Shown piece by piece: positions 41,149-49,563 of a DNA stretch of 64,000 nt (the first letter of the stretch is position 1; the number at the start of each line of letters is the position of its first letter). Source of the DNA: Acetobacteroides hydrogenigenes (GTDB lineage Bacteria; Bacteroidota; Bacteroidia; Bacteroidales; ZOR0009). The DNA lies in the NCBI RefSeq assembly GCF_004340205.1, contig NZ_SLWB01000005.1:1-64000 (forward strand). Direction: 5' to 3'. The position numbers and the translations under genes were made by a program. A model generated the notes under the pieces. It had not been told where the DNA came from and searched no databases. It saw nothing but the letters and a program-made list of their open reading frames with translations.

Positions 41149-43086
41149 ATGATAGATAAAACAACGGTTGATAGAATTATTGATGCGGCCAACATCGTTG
41201 AGGTTGTAGGCGAGTTCGTATCCCTGAAGAAGCGGGGGGTGAACTACCTTGGCTGTTGCCCGTTCCATAACGAGAAGACGCCGTCGTTTACCGTATCGGG
41301 CGCCAAGGGCATCTTCAAGTGCTTTGGCTGCGGCAAGGCGGGCAACGCCGTGACGTTTGTCATGGAGCACGAGAAGCTCGAGTATGTGGATGCGCTGCGC
41401 TTCCTAGCCAAGAAGTACGGCATCGAGATCAAGGAGCGCGAGCTCTCGCAGCAGGAGGTGCAGCAGAACAACGACCGCGAGAGCATGATGGTGCTCTCGG
41501 CCTTTGCCCAAAAGTACTTCACCGATACGCTCTTCAACCATGTCGATGGAAAGACGATCGGCATGAGCTACTTCCGCGAGCGCGGCTTCCGCGACGACAT
41601 CATCAAGAAGTTCCAGCTGGGCTACTGCCTCGACACCCGCAGCGCCTTCTCGCAGTATGCGGGCAAGCAGGGGTACAAGAAGGATTTTCTGATAAAGACG
41701 GGGCTCTCGGTAGAGCATAACGAGGCGCTGTTCGACCGCTTCCATGGGCGCGTGATGTTTCCCATCCACTCCATCAGCGGACGTGTAATTGGCTTCGGAG
41801 GCCGTACGCTGAAGACCGATAAGAAGGTGGCCAAGTACCTGAACTCGCCCGAGTCGGAGATCTACCACAAGAGCTTTACCCTGTACGGCATCTTCTTTGC
41901 CAAGAAGAGCATCACCCAGGAGAACCGCTGCTACCTTGTGGAGGGGTACACCGATGTGCTCTCGATGCACCAGGCGGGCATAGAGAACGTGGTGGCCTCG
42001 TCGGGTACCTCGCTCACCACCGAGCAGATTAGGCTCATCAAGCGCTTCACCACCAACGTCACCGTGCTCTACGACGGCGATGCGGCCGGCATCAAGGCTT
42101 CGCTACGCGGTATCGATATGATTCTGGAGGAGGGGCTCAACGTAAAGGTGGTGCTGCTGCCCGATGGCGAAGACCCCGATTCGTTTGCCAAGTCGCACTC
42201 CGTAACCGAGCTTAAGCAGTACATTGCCGACAACGAGGCCGACTTCATCAGCTTCAAGACCAAGCTCCTTTTAAAGGATGCCGATAACGACCCCATAAAG
42301 CGCGCCGGGCTAATTACCGATGTGATGCACTCCATCTCGGTTATCCCCGATACCATCATCCGCTCGGTGTACATCCGCGAGTGCTCCAAGATGTTCGAGG
42401 TGGCCGAGGAGACGCTCATCCAGGAGATGTCGTCGCTGCGCAGCAAGAAGATTGGGGCTGCCGTTACGCAGAACACCACCATTCTGCAGCAGTCCAAACC
42501 CGAGCTGCATACCCCAGCCATTCCGTCGTTCGTTAACAACGTCTTTTGCGAAGAGCAGGAGAAGGAGATCATCTACTTCCTCCTAAAGTATGCCAACGTA
42601 AAGCTCTTTACCTATACCGACGACGATGGCTATGAGCACGAGATAAACGTTGGACAGTACATCATCTCCGAAATTGCCAACGACGAGCTCGAGTTCCTAA
42701 ACCTGGAGTACCGCCAAATATTCGACGACTTTGCCGAGCTTATAGCCAACAACCAAGAACCCAACATTACGCACTTTATCCATCACGAGAACCTAAAGAT
42801 AAGCGAGCTGGTAATTAACCTCCAATCGGAAGAGTACGTGCTGAGCAACATCTGGAAGAAGTTCGGGCAATCGGAGAGTGAGGGAATTGAGTTTCTTTCT
42901 GAAGCAGTACCCAAAGCGATAACCAGCTACAAGGCTAAGGTTATTGCGCTGGCCATTAAAAACCTGATGGAGGAGCTGAAGAATATCACAGAGGAAAACT
43001 TCGAAGAGATGACGCGGCGCATAACGGCGCTTAATATGGTTCGAACCGAGATTTCCAAGCAACTTGATAGGCCGGTGCTCTGCTAA
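41149..43086 (+). CDS. dnaG: DNA primase
   Basis: Makes RNA primers for DNA replication. The N-terminal CHC2 zinc finger has C37, H40, C58 and C61 (CCPFH, FKCFGCGKAG). The middle RNA-polymerase/TOPRIM core shows YLVEGYTDVLSMHQ (glutamate), ASSGTSLTTEQI and the DGD motif LYDGDAAG. The C-terminal region (about 440-645) is the helicase-binding part, poorly conserved as usual. 645 residues is normal. It has only about 75 bp to the divergent sirtuin gene, which must include both promoters. rpoD and rpsU, its partners in proteobacteria, are not adjacent. Confidence 0.97.
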   Translation: MIDKTTVDRIIDAANIVEVVGEFVSLKKRGVNYLGCCPFHNEKTPSFTVSGAKGIFKCFGCGKAGNAVTFVMEHEKLEYVDALRFLAKKYGIEIKERELSQQEVQQNNDRESMMVLSAFAQKYFTDTLFNHVDGKTIGMSYFRERGFRDDIIKKFQLGYCLDTRSAFSQYAGKQGYKKDFLIKTGLSVEHNEALFDRFHGRVMFPIHSISGRVIGFGGRTLKTDKKVAKYLNSPESEIYHKSFTLYGIFFAKKSITQENRCYLVEGYTDVLSMHQAGIENVVASSGTSLTTEQIRLIKRFTTNVTVLYDGDAAGIKASLRGIDMILEEGLNVKVVLLPDGEDPDSFAKSHSVTELKQYIADNEADFISFKTKLLLKDADNDPIKRAGLITDVMHSISVIPDTIIRSVYIRECSKMFEVAEETLIQEMSSLRSKKIGAAVTQNTTILQQSKPELHTPAIPSFVNNVFCEEQEKEIIYFLLKYANVKLFTYTDDDGYEHEINVGQYIISEIANDELEFLNLEYRQIFDDFAELIANNQEPNITHFIHHENLKISELVINLQSEEYVLSNIWKKFGQSESEGIEFLSEAVPKAITSYKAKVIALAIKNLMEELKNITEENFEEMTRRITALNMVRTEISKQLDRPVLC

Positions 43087-43219
43087 CGAAATCGACCTTA
43101 GGGTTACTCATTATCAAAATTGAGCAAAATACCCTCCATATAACAGCTTCAAAAAGCTTATCGAAATAGGTTTTAACAACTTTATTGCTAACATTACGGA
43201 AACTTTGTTGGTTGAGATT

Positions 43220-44020
43220 ATGATTAGGTATTTTTTTAAGGTCGCTATTCTGGTTGTTGCTGTTTTAGCCGTATCGTGTAGCCAATCAAAAAAGGAAAAC
43301 AACGACCTGACGCTAAACAAGGAACAGGTGGTTCGCGAGGTTATGAAGTACCCCATTCCAACTCCCGATAAGATTACAAAGGCGCTTAACGATGCAAAGG
43401 CTACCTACATCTTTTCGCTATGCAATCCAGTGGAAAAGGTAGATAAGTACATTACCGATAAGGATAAGGCTCTAAATCTAGGCGTTTACGGTGCCAATAT
43501 GAGCTATTCCAGCACCTACGGGATGAAGCAGGAAACCTTAAACTATTTGAAGGTTTGCAAAAAGCTAATCGACGAGCTTCAGATTTCGACCGAGTTTAAT
43601 GCCTCTTTTGCAGAGCGAGTTGAGCAAAATGTTGACAATAAAGACTCATTGACTCGGATTATCTCCGACTCGTACTTGGATACCTATGCGTTTTTGCAGA
43701 ATAACGGAAAAGACTATCTTTCGATTCTTGTTATGACGGGAAGCTGGGTAGAAGGCCTCTACACTACTATAGAGATTGCCAAGTCGACACCTAAAAACGA
43801 GGTTTTTCTGAGAGTTGTGGCAAACCAAAAGCAAACACTCGATAAGGTGTTGGAGTTGCTGGAGCAGAACAAGGAGAGCAAAAATGTGGAGGAAACGTTA
43901 AGAATGCTCCTACCAATAAAGAAGGCGTACGAACCTGTTGTTGGCGAGAATATCACAAAAGAGCAGTTTGAAAAAATAGCGTTAACAGTGCTTTACGTGC
44001 GTCAAGCTATTGTAATGTAA
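43220..44020 (+). CDS. Lipoprotein of unknown function, 266 aa
   Basis: I do not recognise a family. From ATG 43220 it starts MIRYFFKVAILVVAVLAVSC, a lipoprotein signal with the cysteine at position 20; a TTG 15 bp upstream would also be in frame. The mature part is helical and charged, with the pattern of a four- to six-helix bundle (LNYLKVCKKLIDELQ, FAERVEQNVDN, DKVLELLEQNKES) and three cysteines in all. It lies just before the cys leader ORF (4 bp after its stop), so a message from here could read into the leader, or the leader may have an internal promoter. A link with cysteine synthesis is not supported by the protein itself. Confidence 0.7.
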   Translation: MIRYFFKVAILVVAVLAVSCSQSKKENNDLTLNKEQVVREVMKYPIPTPDKITKALNDAKATYIFSLCNPVEKVDKYITDKDKALNLGVYGANMSYSSTYGMKQETLNYLKVCKKLIDELQISTEFNASFAERVEQNVDNKDSLTRIISDSYLDTYAFLQNNGKDYLSILVMTGSWVEGLYTTIEIAKSTPKNEVFLRVVANQKQTLDKVLELLEQNKESKNVEETLRMLLPIKKAYEPVVGENITKEQFEKIALTVLYVRQAIVM

Positions 44021-44024
44021 AAGG

Positions 44025-44090
44025 ATGAACAAAGGAATGTCATATATGTTTACCTGTTGCTGTTGTTGCGTTTTGCACCAGCACGGGTAG
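44025..44090 (+). CDS. Poly-cysteine leader peptide of the cysE-cysK operon, 21 aa
   Basis: A 21-codon ORF read from the sequence. After MNKGMSYMFT come five consecutive Cys codons (TGT TGC TGT TGT TGC, 44055-44069), then VLHQHG and TAG. The ORF ends 28 bp before a T-tailed terminator, and the next genes make cysteine from serine. This is the classical arrangement of a transcription attenuation leader: if charged tRNA-Cys runs low, the ribosome should stall on the Cys run, leaving the bases over the stop codon free. Cysteine is normally rare, so five in a row by chance in this place is very unlikely. It is too short for ordinary gene finders. Confidence 0.88.
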   Translation: MNKGMSYMFTCCCCCVLHQHG

Positions 44091-44128
44091 ATTATATGCT
44101 ATATTGTAAGATATGTAGGCCCTCTACC
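44085..44128 (+). promoter_or_regulatory. Antiterminator of the cysE-cysK attenuator
   Basis: GGTAGA at 44086-44091, overlapping the leader's last codon and TAG stop, is the exact complement of TCTACC at 44123-44128, part of the terminator's 5' arm. A ribosome stalled on the Cys codons would cover bases to about 44081 and leave GGTAGA free to pair; a ribosome reaching the stop codon would cover it and let the terminator form. The distances are read from sequence; the mechanism is inferred. Confidence 0.75.
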
Positions 44129-44150
44129 TTAGTGGTAGGGGGCTTTTTTT
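44119..44150 (+). terminator. Attenuator terminator upstream of cysE
   Basis: A 10 bp stem GCCCTCTACC / GGTAGGGGGC (one T-G pair) with a TTAGT loop is followed by seven T, ending ten bases before the cysE ATG. A terminator in front of an operon instead of behind a gene implies conditional read-through. Confidence 0.92.
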
Positions 44151-44159
44151 ATTACTAAG

Positions 44160-44960
44160 ATGAAAGAAGGTAATCAAGCAGAATTAGACCAAAAAATCCG
44201 CCAGCTAGAAGTGGTGGTACGTGCAAAAAACTATCATAGTGGACTAATATCGTTTGTGCATCCTCATGTGCTTTGCGAAACGTTGTGCTATCCGGAGAAA
44301 GTTTATTCGGAAGAGGAGCTTAAGGTGGAGCTAAAGAAGATTCTACTGCTGCTCGACGAGAATCATTCCAGCATAACCTACACGGTTGATCAGTTTTTTG
44401 GGCACTTAGGAAAAGTGCGCGAGCTGCTTATGGAAGATGCGCGGTTTATTGCAGAAAATGATCCTGCAGCCTCATCGGCCGAGGAGGTAGCCATGGTGTA
44501 CCCAGGCTTTTTTGCCATTGCCACCTACCGGATTGCCCATTTGCTTTACGTTGCAGGCGTTCCTCTTATTCCTCGAATATTTTCGGAGCTGGCTCATAGC
44601 AAAACTGGAATCGACATTAATCCAGGGGCACATATAGGCCAAGGTTTCTTTATTGATCATGGAACTGGAATTGTGATTGGAGAAACCACCATTATTGGGA
44701 ATAACGTGAAGATTTATCAAGGGGTAACCCTTGGTGCTCTTTCTGTTCATAAGGCTGATGCCGAGGTTAAGCGTCATCCAACAATTGAAGATGATGTTAC
44801 TATTTATGCAGGGGCTACCATTCTTGGTGGCGATACGGTTGTGGGGCGCGAGAGCATTGTTGGAGGTAACGTTTGGCTTACCGAGAGTGTACCTCCGCGA
44901 ACTAAGATCTTCAATAACATGGAATCAAAAATTGTTTACTGTAAAAATATCTGCAAATGA
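44160..44960 (+). CDS. cysE: Serine O-acetyltransferase
   Basis: Acetylates L-serine with acetyl-CoA to O-acetylserine, the first step of cysteine synthesis. An N-terminal helical domain (residues 1-145) is followed by a left-handed beta-helix of hexapeptide repeats ([33 protein letters not shown]) with the catalytic region FIDHGTG and QGVTLGALS. The long form with about 266 residues resembles the plasmid-type or EpsC relatives rather than E. coli CysE. The reading frame ends within cysK (4 bp overlap, ATGA), so both enzymes are translationally coupled; they also form the cysteine synthase complex in other bacteria. Expression is probably controlled by the poly-Cys leader. Confidence 0.94.
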   Translation: MKEGNQAELDQKIRQLEVVVRAKNYHSGLISFVHPHVLCETLCYPEKVYSEEELKVELKKILLLLDENHSSITYTVDQFFGHLGKVRELLMEDARFIAENDPAASSAEEVAMVYPGFFAIATYRIAHLLYVAGVPLIPRIFSELAHSKTGIDINPGAHIGQGFFIDHGTGIVIGETTIIGNNVKIYQGVTLGALSVHKADAEVKRHPTIEDDVTIYAGATILGGDTVVGRESIVGGNVWLTESVPPRTKIFNNMESKIVYCKNICK

Positions 44961-45892
44961 GAGCAAACTCTATTGTTGATGTGATTGGCAACACGCCTCA
45001 CATACGAATTAACCGACTTTTTGGCAATGACTATGAAATTTGGATTAAGTTGGAAAAACAGAACCCAGGTGGTAGCATTAAGGATCGCGTTGCGCTGTCA
45101 ATGATTCGAGATGCCGAAGCGGAAGGAATTCTCACCAAGGATTCTATAATTGTTGAGCCAACATCGGGGAATACCGGCATAGGATTAGCGTTGGTTGGCG
45201 CTGCACTTGGGTATAAGGTGGTGCTGGTTATGCCCGAATCGATGTCGGTTGAGCGTCGGGCGATAATGAGCGCTTACGGTGCCGAATTTGTTCTTACTCC
45301 TCGCGAAAAGGGCATGAAGGGAGCTATAGAGCGAGCTAACGAGATGGCTGCTCAAAATTCCAAGGTATGGATTCCAATGCAGTTTGATAATCCTGCGAAT
45401 ATTCGTGCACACGAGGAGGCTACTGCTCTTGAAATTATTGCTGATTTTCCTGAGGGTATCGATTACATAATTACAGGAGTAGGAACAGGAGGGCACATTA
45501 CGGGTGTAGCTAGGGTGCTGAAGAAGAAGTGGCCAGCCCTGAAGGTGCTCGCTGTTGAGCCCGTTAATTCTCCAGTGATAAGTGGAGGACAGCCATCCCC
45601 TCATCCTCTGCAGGGAATAGGTGCTGGCTTCATTCCAAAGAATTTGGATACCTCTTTGCTAGATGGCGTTATTAAGGTTGATGGTAATGATGCCTTCGAC
45701 TTTGTACGTAGGGCAGCATCGCAAGAAGGGCTATTTGTAGGCATTTCTAGTGGAGCATCTCTTTCTGCAATAAACCAAAAGCTTTATGAAATCCCCAAGG
45801 GAGCAAGAATACTAACATTTAACTACGATACTGGCGAACGCTACCTTTCGGTACCCAACCTCTTTCTGAGTAACGAAGATGGTACTTTGTAG
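44957..45892 (+). CDS. cysK: Cysteine synthase (O-acetylserine sulfhydrylase)
   Basis: A PLP enzyme that replaces the acetyl group of O-acetylserine with sulfide to make cysteine. The PLP lysine is in [12 protein letters not shown] (about residue 43), [12 protein letters not shown] binds the substrate carboxylate, and [11 protein letters not shown] binds the cofactor phosphate. 311 residues fits CysK/CysM; CysK is preferred because of the partner cysE, whose C-terminal residue often docks into it. The start ATG overlaps the cysE stop. Together with the leader at 44025 this forms a complete serine-to-cysteine unit. A bidirectional terminator follows 12 bp later. Confidence 0.95.
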   Translation: MRANSIVDVIGNTPHIRINRLFGNDYEIWIKLEKQNPGGSIKDRVALSMIRDAEAEGILTKDSIIVEPTSGNTGIGLALVGAALGYKVVLVMPESMSVERRAIMSAYGAEFVLTPREKGMKGAIERANEMAAQNSKVWIPMQFDNPANIRAHEEATALEIIADFPEGIDYIITGVGTGGHITGVARVLKKKWPALKVLAVEPVNSPVISGGQPSPHPLQGIGAGFIPKNLDTSLLDGVIKVDGNDAFDFVRRAASQEGLFVGISSGASLSAINQKLYEIPKGARILTFNYDTGERYLSVPNLFLSNEDGTL

Positions 45893-45904
45893 TTTTAATA
45901 AAAG

Positions 45905-45942
45905 AAAGTAGCCCCATTCCAATTGCTCAATGGGGCTACTTT
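45905..45942. terminator. Bidirectional terminator between cysK and the HU/SPOR gene
   Basis: A 14 bp perfect stem AAAGTAGCCCCATT / AATGGGGCTACTTT with a 10-base loop between two convergent genes. Confidence 0.92.
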
Positions 45943-45963
45943 ATATCTTATTGTTTGGGATTG

Positions 45964-47559
45964 TTAAGGATTAAGTATCCATGCATTTATGCCAACCTTT
46001 CTTTTTGCAGCATTGGCTGCATTTACGGCTTGCCTAGATGTAGGATAGCTTCCAATACTTATTCGAATTCGTCCTTTCCCGTTCTCCATAATAAGGGGAG
46101 CGTAACCTTTTGATTTTAGTGATTCAGAAACCTTTTTAGCCTCTTCCATGTTTGCAACGCTTGCTGCAATTACATGGTAGGCTCCTGTTGTTGGTTTAAC
46201 CTGAGTCTTGGCTTCTGGTATTTGCTTGTTGGCTATAACCCTTTGTTGGGTATCGTTAGTTTTAGCCGCGGCACTACCTAATTTCAACTTTTCGTTGATT
46301 AGGTTTTCCATCTCTTCTTTCGTCATTGGCTTTTTTGCCGAAAGATTAGGTGCTTTTGCTGTAGTTTTAGTTGCAGATGGCTTTTTCAATGTGCTATCTA
46401 TCTTTTGCAAGTTTGCTCTTGCACTATCAATTCTAGTACTATCGTCAATGGCCGAAGACGTATCGGCAGCCGCACTAGTGAGTGTTTTGTAGTACGAAGA
46501 ATCAACATCAGAAGGAACTGTTGGCTCAATAACCATTTCGTTATTGCTGTCTGGTAGTATAAATCCAAATAATTTTGGATTATAGTGGTACAGGGCTACA
46601 AGTCCTATTGCTAGTATGCAGACAATAACAAGAGTTGGCCATATCCAACCGGCACTGTTTCTACGTAAAGGAACTTCCTTTTTTGTTTCGTTATTCTCTA
46701 TACTCGATAAATTTACTTTTTCTTGTAGGCTTTCTTTCTTAAGAAAAAGGGGGTGTTGTTCCGCTTTTATGTCTTCGGGGTGTGTCTTTTCTGCTAGTTG
46801 TTCCTCCTTTATTGGGATTGCTGCTGCAATTGGCTCTTCTTTCTTCTCTTCCAGAATTGGTTGTTCTTTTACTTCTGGAGTCGCAGGTTCCTGTTTTTCA
46901 ACTTTTACCTCTTCTGCTTCCTTGGTTTCTTGCTTCTGTTCTGTGGCTGTCGCTGGTTGAGAAATTGTTTGATCTGTAGAGGATTCCTCTACAAAATCAT
47001 CAATAAGTTCAAAGGGTTCTTCTTCTAAAACTTCTTTTTTGCTTTCAAGCCTTTCCAACGTTTCAGAGATCTTTTCTTGTTCTGGTTGATTTTCTAAGGC
47101 TTGCTCTTCTATGGCATCAGAATCCTCTACTTGCTCTATTTTACCCTTTTTTGCGATGCTTATAGTTGGTAGTCCAAAAGACTCCCCTAAATTGCTGTAG
47201 CTTGAGAATGGCAGAAAAATGACTGTACCACTCCCAATTATTCTAAGTATTCCAACTCCTTCTATTTCTGCTTCTTCTCCATTATGCATACGGTTGTTCA
47301 ACTCTTCAGCAAAAATGCAGATCTGCTTGAGGGCTTTTGCAGGAGAAATGCCGTTTCTTTTTGCAACGTGGTTTACAAGTGTCGAATAATCGGTCCCTTC
47401 GTTATGGCTAAACTTTATGGTTTTAGATGGAGGTGTAATTGTTCCCGTTGCCCCATCTATGTGCGCAGGCTTGCTCACCATTTCAAAGGAGCCAATGTAG
47501 GGCAACACCACCTTTTGTTTGGTGAAGAGAAGTTCTTGGATGTAGTGGCTTATATTCAC
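45964..47559 (-). CDS. HU-CCDC81 and SPOR domain membrane protein
   Basis: A 531-residue protein. Residues 1-130 resemble the HU-like CCDC81 domain found in many Bacteroidota (MNISHYIQELLFTKQKVVLPYIGSF, SHNEGTDYSTLVNHVAK, EIEGVGILRI). A long acidic, Glu/Lys/Pro-rich linker follows (140-300), then one transmembrane helix (305-325), another low-complexity linker, and a C-terminal SPOR domain (about 455-531) that binds denuded peptidoglycan at division sites. With a cytosolic DNA-binding-like head and periplasmic SPOR tail, it could tether chromosome or cytosolic partners to the septum; this is inference. It is transcribed alone. Confidence 0.85.
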   Translation of the reverse strand: MNISHYIQELLFTKQKVVLPYIGSFEMVSKPAHIDGATGTITPPSKTIKFSHNEGTDYSTLVNHVAKRNGISPAKALKQICIFAEELNNRMHNGEEAEIEGVGILRIIGSGTVIFLPFSSYSNLGESFGLPTISIAKKGKIEQVEDSDAIEEQALENQPEQEKISETLERLESKKEVLEEEPFELIDDFVEESSTDQTISQPATATEQKQETKEAEEVKVEKQEPATPEVKEQPILEEKKEEPIAAAIPIKEEQLAEKTHPEDIKAEQHPLFLKKESLQEKVNLSSIENNETKKEVPLRRNSAGWIWPTLVIVCILAIGLVALYHYNPKLFGFILPDSNNEMVIEPTVPSDVDSSYYKTLTSAAADTSSAIDDSTRIDSARANLQKIDSTLKKPSATKTTAKAPNLSAKKPMTKEEMENLINEKLKLGSAAAKTNDTQQRVIANKQIPEAKTQVKPTTGAYHVIAASVANMEEAKKVSESLKSKGYAPLIMENGKGRIRISIGSYPTSRQAVNAANAAKRKVGINAWILNP

Positions 47560-47726
47560 AGGAAATTTTATTTACAAAATTATTAAAAAAAGTCCTCTCG
47601 AAAACTTTAATTAGTTTGCCAGTTTTCTACGTCCTAATAGTCAATATAAACAAACAAAAAAAAAATGAATTTTACACAATTTGTGTATCTCTTTCTTCTA
47701 AATTATCTTCGAGATAGCCTCTTTAC

Positions 47727-48155
47727 TTAAGTTAAGTAGAATATAAGTAATCCTCGTATGCCTAGTAGCTGAATAGTTGGTAGCAGCGGGCAGGCTACAG
47801 CTTTAAATACTGAAGAAGTAAGAACGTTTGTTACTATAAGTGCCGATAAGGTAAGTATGAGAACGGTATCAATCCAAAAAAATAGCTTTATGCGTTGTGC
47901 TCTTAAAACGGGAGCCAATCCTTTTTCCGAGGCTTTATCAATAGAAACACGTGCTAAACTATACAAGCAATAATTTAGTATACAAGATACGATTCCTGTA
48001 AAGGAAAGGATAAAAAAGGTGGTATTGTTGTTGCTCGAAATACTTCCAATACCCATTAGAATAAAGATGACAATGTTTACGAGCAACCTTTTGGGGGATC
48101 CGGCTAGTTCTAGAGTCCACCGAAAAGCGTTTGATTGAAGGTATTGTTTGTGCAT
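47727..48155 (-). CDS. Hypothetical four-helix membrane protein, 142 aa
   Basis: I do not recognise a family. The protein is 142 residues with about four hydrophobic helices (approximately residues 24-42, 46-68, 92-112 and 118-140) and a short charged loop (DKASEKGLAPVLRAQRIK) between helices two and three. The sequence is A/T-rich, as are the regions on both sides (47560-47726 and 48156-48372), which contain no other gene. A small integral membrane protein of unknown role; moderate confidence that it is expressed. Confidence 0.55.
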   Translation of the reverse strand: MHKQYLQSNAFRWTLELAGSPKRLLVNIVIFILMGIGSISSNNNTTFFILSFTGIVSCILNYCLYSLARVSIDKASEKGLAPVLRAQRIKLFFWIDTVLILTLSALIVTNVLTSSVFKAVACPLLPTIQLLGIRGLLIFYLT

Positions 48156-48372
48156 TTCTCAATTTTGCAGCAAAGATAGCAACCGCTAAAGAATAATTAT
48201 CAAAATAAATGTTGACCTGTTGATAACTATTTTGATAAAGTTTAAAACTTTCACTCTTGTTTCTTTGAAATCTGTATAAATATTCCTTTTTTTAACAAAC
48301 AGCTAAATAACGACAGTTCGTCGTAGTTCATTGATTTTATTGGTCTGAGTATAAACATAAATTAAGGGAGCT

Positions 48373-48609
48373 ATGCGAGTTTTTATTTTTGACGAGGATG
48401 TGCTCAAAAAACTATTAATTGAAGCAACCTACCGTTTTTTAGTTTTTGACGAGAAAGGCTCTTATTCTTTGCCATTAAACTACAATCTGACAGCCTCTTC
48501 TAGGCATTTTTTGGCAAACGATCAGAGCAATGGAGGCGAATTTAAAATATTAAAGTACAGTTCTATTAAACGTATAATAGTAGACGATAAGGAGTTCTTT
48601 CTGAGCTAG
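48373..48609 (+). CDS. Small hypothetical protein, 78 aa
   Basis: No family recognised. The frame of 78 residues starts MRVFIFDEDVLKKLL and has mixed charged and hydrophobic residues like a small folded protein (YRFLVFDEKGSYSLPLNY, ILKYSSIKRIIVDDKEFFL), but there is no independent support. An A/T-rich region lies upstream, and a CTGTAGA/TCTACAG inverted repeat (about 48614-48634) follows the stop, which could be a weak terminator without a T tract. It stands between the membrane protein (divergent) and the TonB-like gene. Confidence 0.42.
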   Translation: MRVFIFDEDVLKKLLIEATYRFLVFDEKGSYSLPLNYNLTASSRHFLANDQSNGGEFKILKYSSIKRIIVDDKEFFLS

Positions 48610-48777
48610 TACGTTGCTGTAGATCGCTTTCTACAGGTAGATCCCGATAACACTCTTATCAGGACAGGGTTTTGTCGCTCTGTTTAAAGCAAATACACCT
48701 ATTTTCGTTAGCAAGTCATAAAGATTAGTGGGCGTTTTGTTCTAATGATTACTTTTGTCTAAACTTTTACAGGTTAG

Positions 48778-49563
48778 ATGGAGGATATTTTCAACGAGAA
48801 TAAAGCGAAAGGCTTTAAACAGTGGATAGTTGAGCATCAAGTAGGGTTGTTGGGCACAATCGTTTTTCACTTGGTGATATTGGTTATCGTACTAGTTTTA
48901 AAGCTTAGCCCCGTAAAAGAAGAAGGTAATACGGTTTATTTAGAATTTCAAGAGCCCCCTGCTACTCTAGAAGAAGATCCTGCAAAGTTGGCGCAGGAAC
49001 TTTTAAAAAACGCTGATCCAAAGTTAGCAATTCAAGGAAAAGAGAATCGGGCAACTACTGTTAGAAATGTTGCTGTAAACAATAATCTCGACAAGTTAAC
49101 CGATAAGTTAGTCGATGATAAGTTTGGTAAATCGAATCCTGTTTACGAGGAGGCTCGGCAACTGGCAGAGCGTATGAGGGCTAACCAGCAGCTCTACAAG
49201 AAGTCTTTAGAGGTCGATAAAACGCCATCTTCTCAGCAAGGGGCTGGAAGTGGAAGTGCACGTTCGAGTTCCGAGAAAGCATATAAGGGAGCTTCGGTAC
49301 TATCGTACTCTGTTGAAGGTCGTCAAGGAGTTTACCTACCTGTGCCTGCATATCTTTGCGAGGGGGGCGGAGATGTGGTTGTTAATATTGTGGTCAATCA
49401 GAGGGGGGCTGTGATTGATGCCTCAATATCAGCACGAACCACCGCAAGCGAATGCCTATTTGCTGAAGCGCTAAAAGCTGCAAAGCGATCGCGCTTTACC
49501 ATGGACGAAAAGGCATCTGCCACACAAAAAGGTTCTATTATCTATCGTTTTGTAGCTCAGTAG
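48778..49563 (+). CDS. TonB-like energy transducer protein
   Basis: A 261-residue protein anchored by one N-terminal transmembrane helix (about residues 22-43) with a short cytosolic head, a charged periplasmic linker and a C-terminal TonB-type domain. The last 90 residues show the TonB pattern VVNIVVNQRGAVIDASIS, AKRSRF, GSIIYRFVAQ. TonB passes proton-motive force energy to outer-membrane transporters. ExbB/ExbD genes and a Pro-rich linker, standard for the main TonB, are absent here, so it may be an accessory TonB or a TonB-like protein with another job. Its stop codon abuts that of ald on the other strand with no gap. Confidence 0.78.
   Translation: MEDIFNENKAKGFKQWIVEHQVGLLGTIVFHLVILVIVLVLKLSPVKEEGNTVYLEFQEPPATLEEDPAKLAQELLKNADPKLAIQGKENRATTVRNVAVNNNLDKLTDKLVDDKFGKSNPVYEEARQLAERMRANQQLYKKSLEVDKTPSSQQGAGSGSARSSSEKAYKGASVLSYSVEGRQGVYLPVPAYLCEGGGDVVVNIVVNQRGAVIDASISARTTASECLFAEALKAAKRSRFTMDEKASATQKGSIIYRFVAQ

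Noticed and set aside
41404-41970. 188-codon minus-strand frame inside dnaG
   Set aside because: Antisense shadow of the primase core; no independent start or conservation.
48610-48777. CTGTAGA / TCTACAG hairpin as a terminator
   Set aside because: No T tract follows and the stem is only 7 bp, so I mention it in the neighbouring gene but do not list it.
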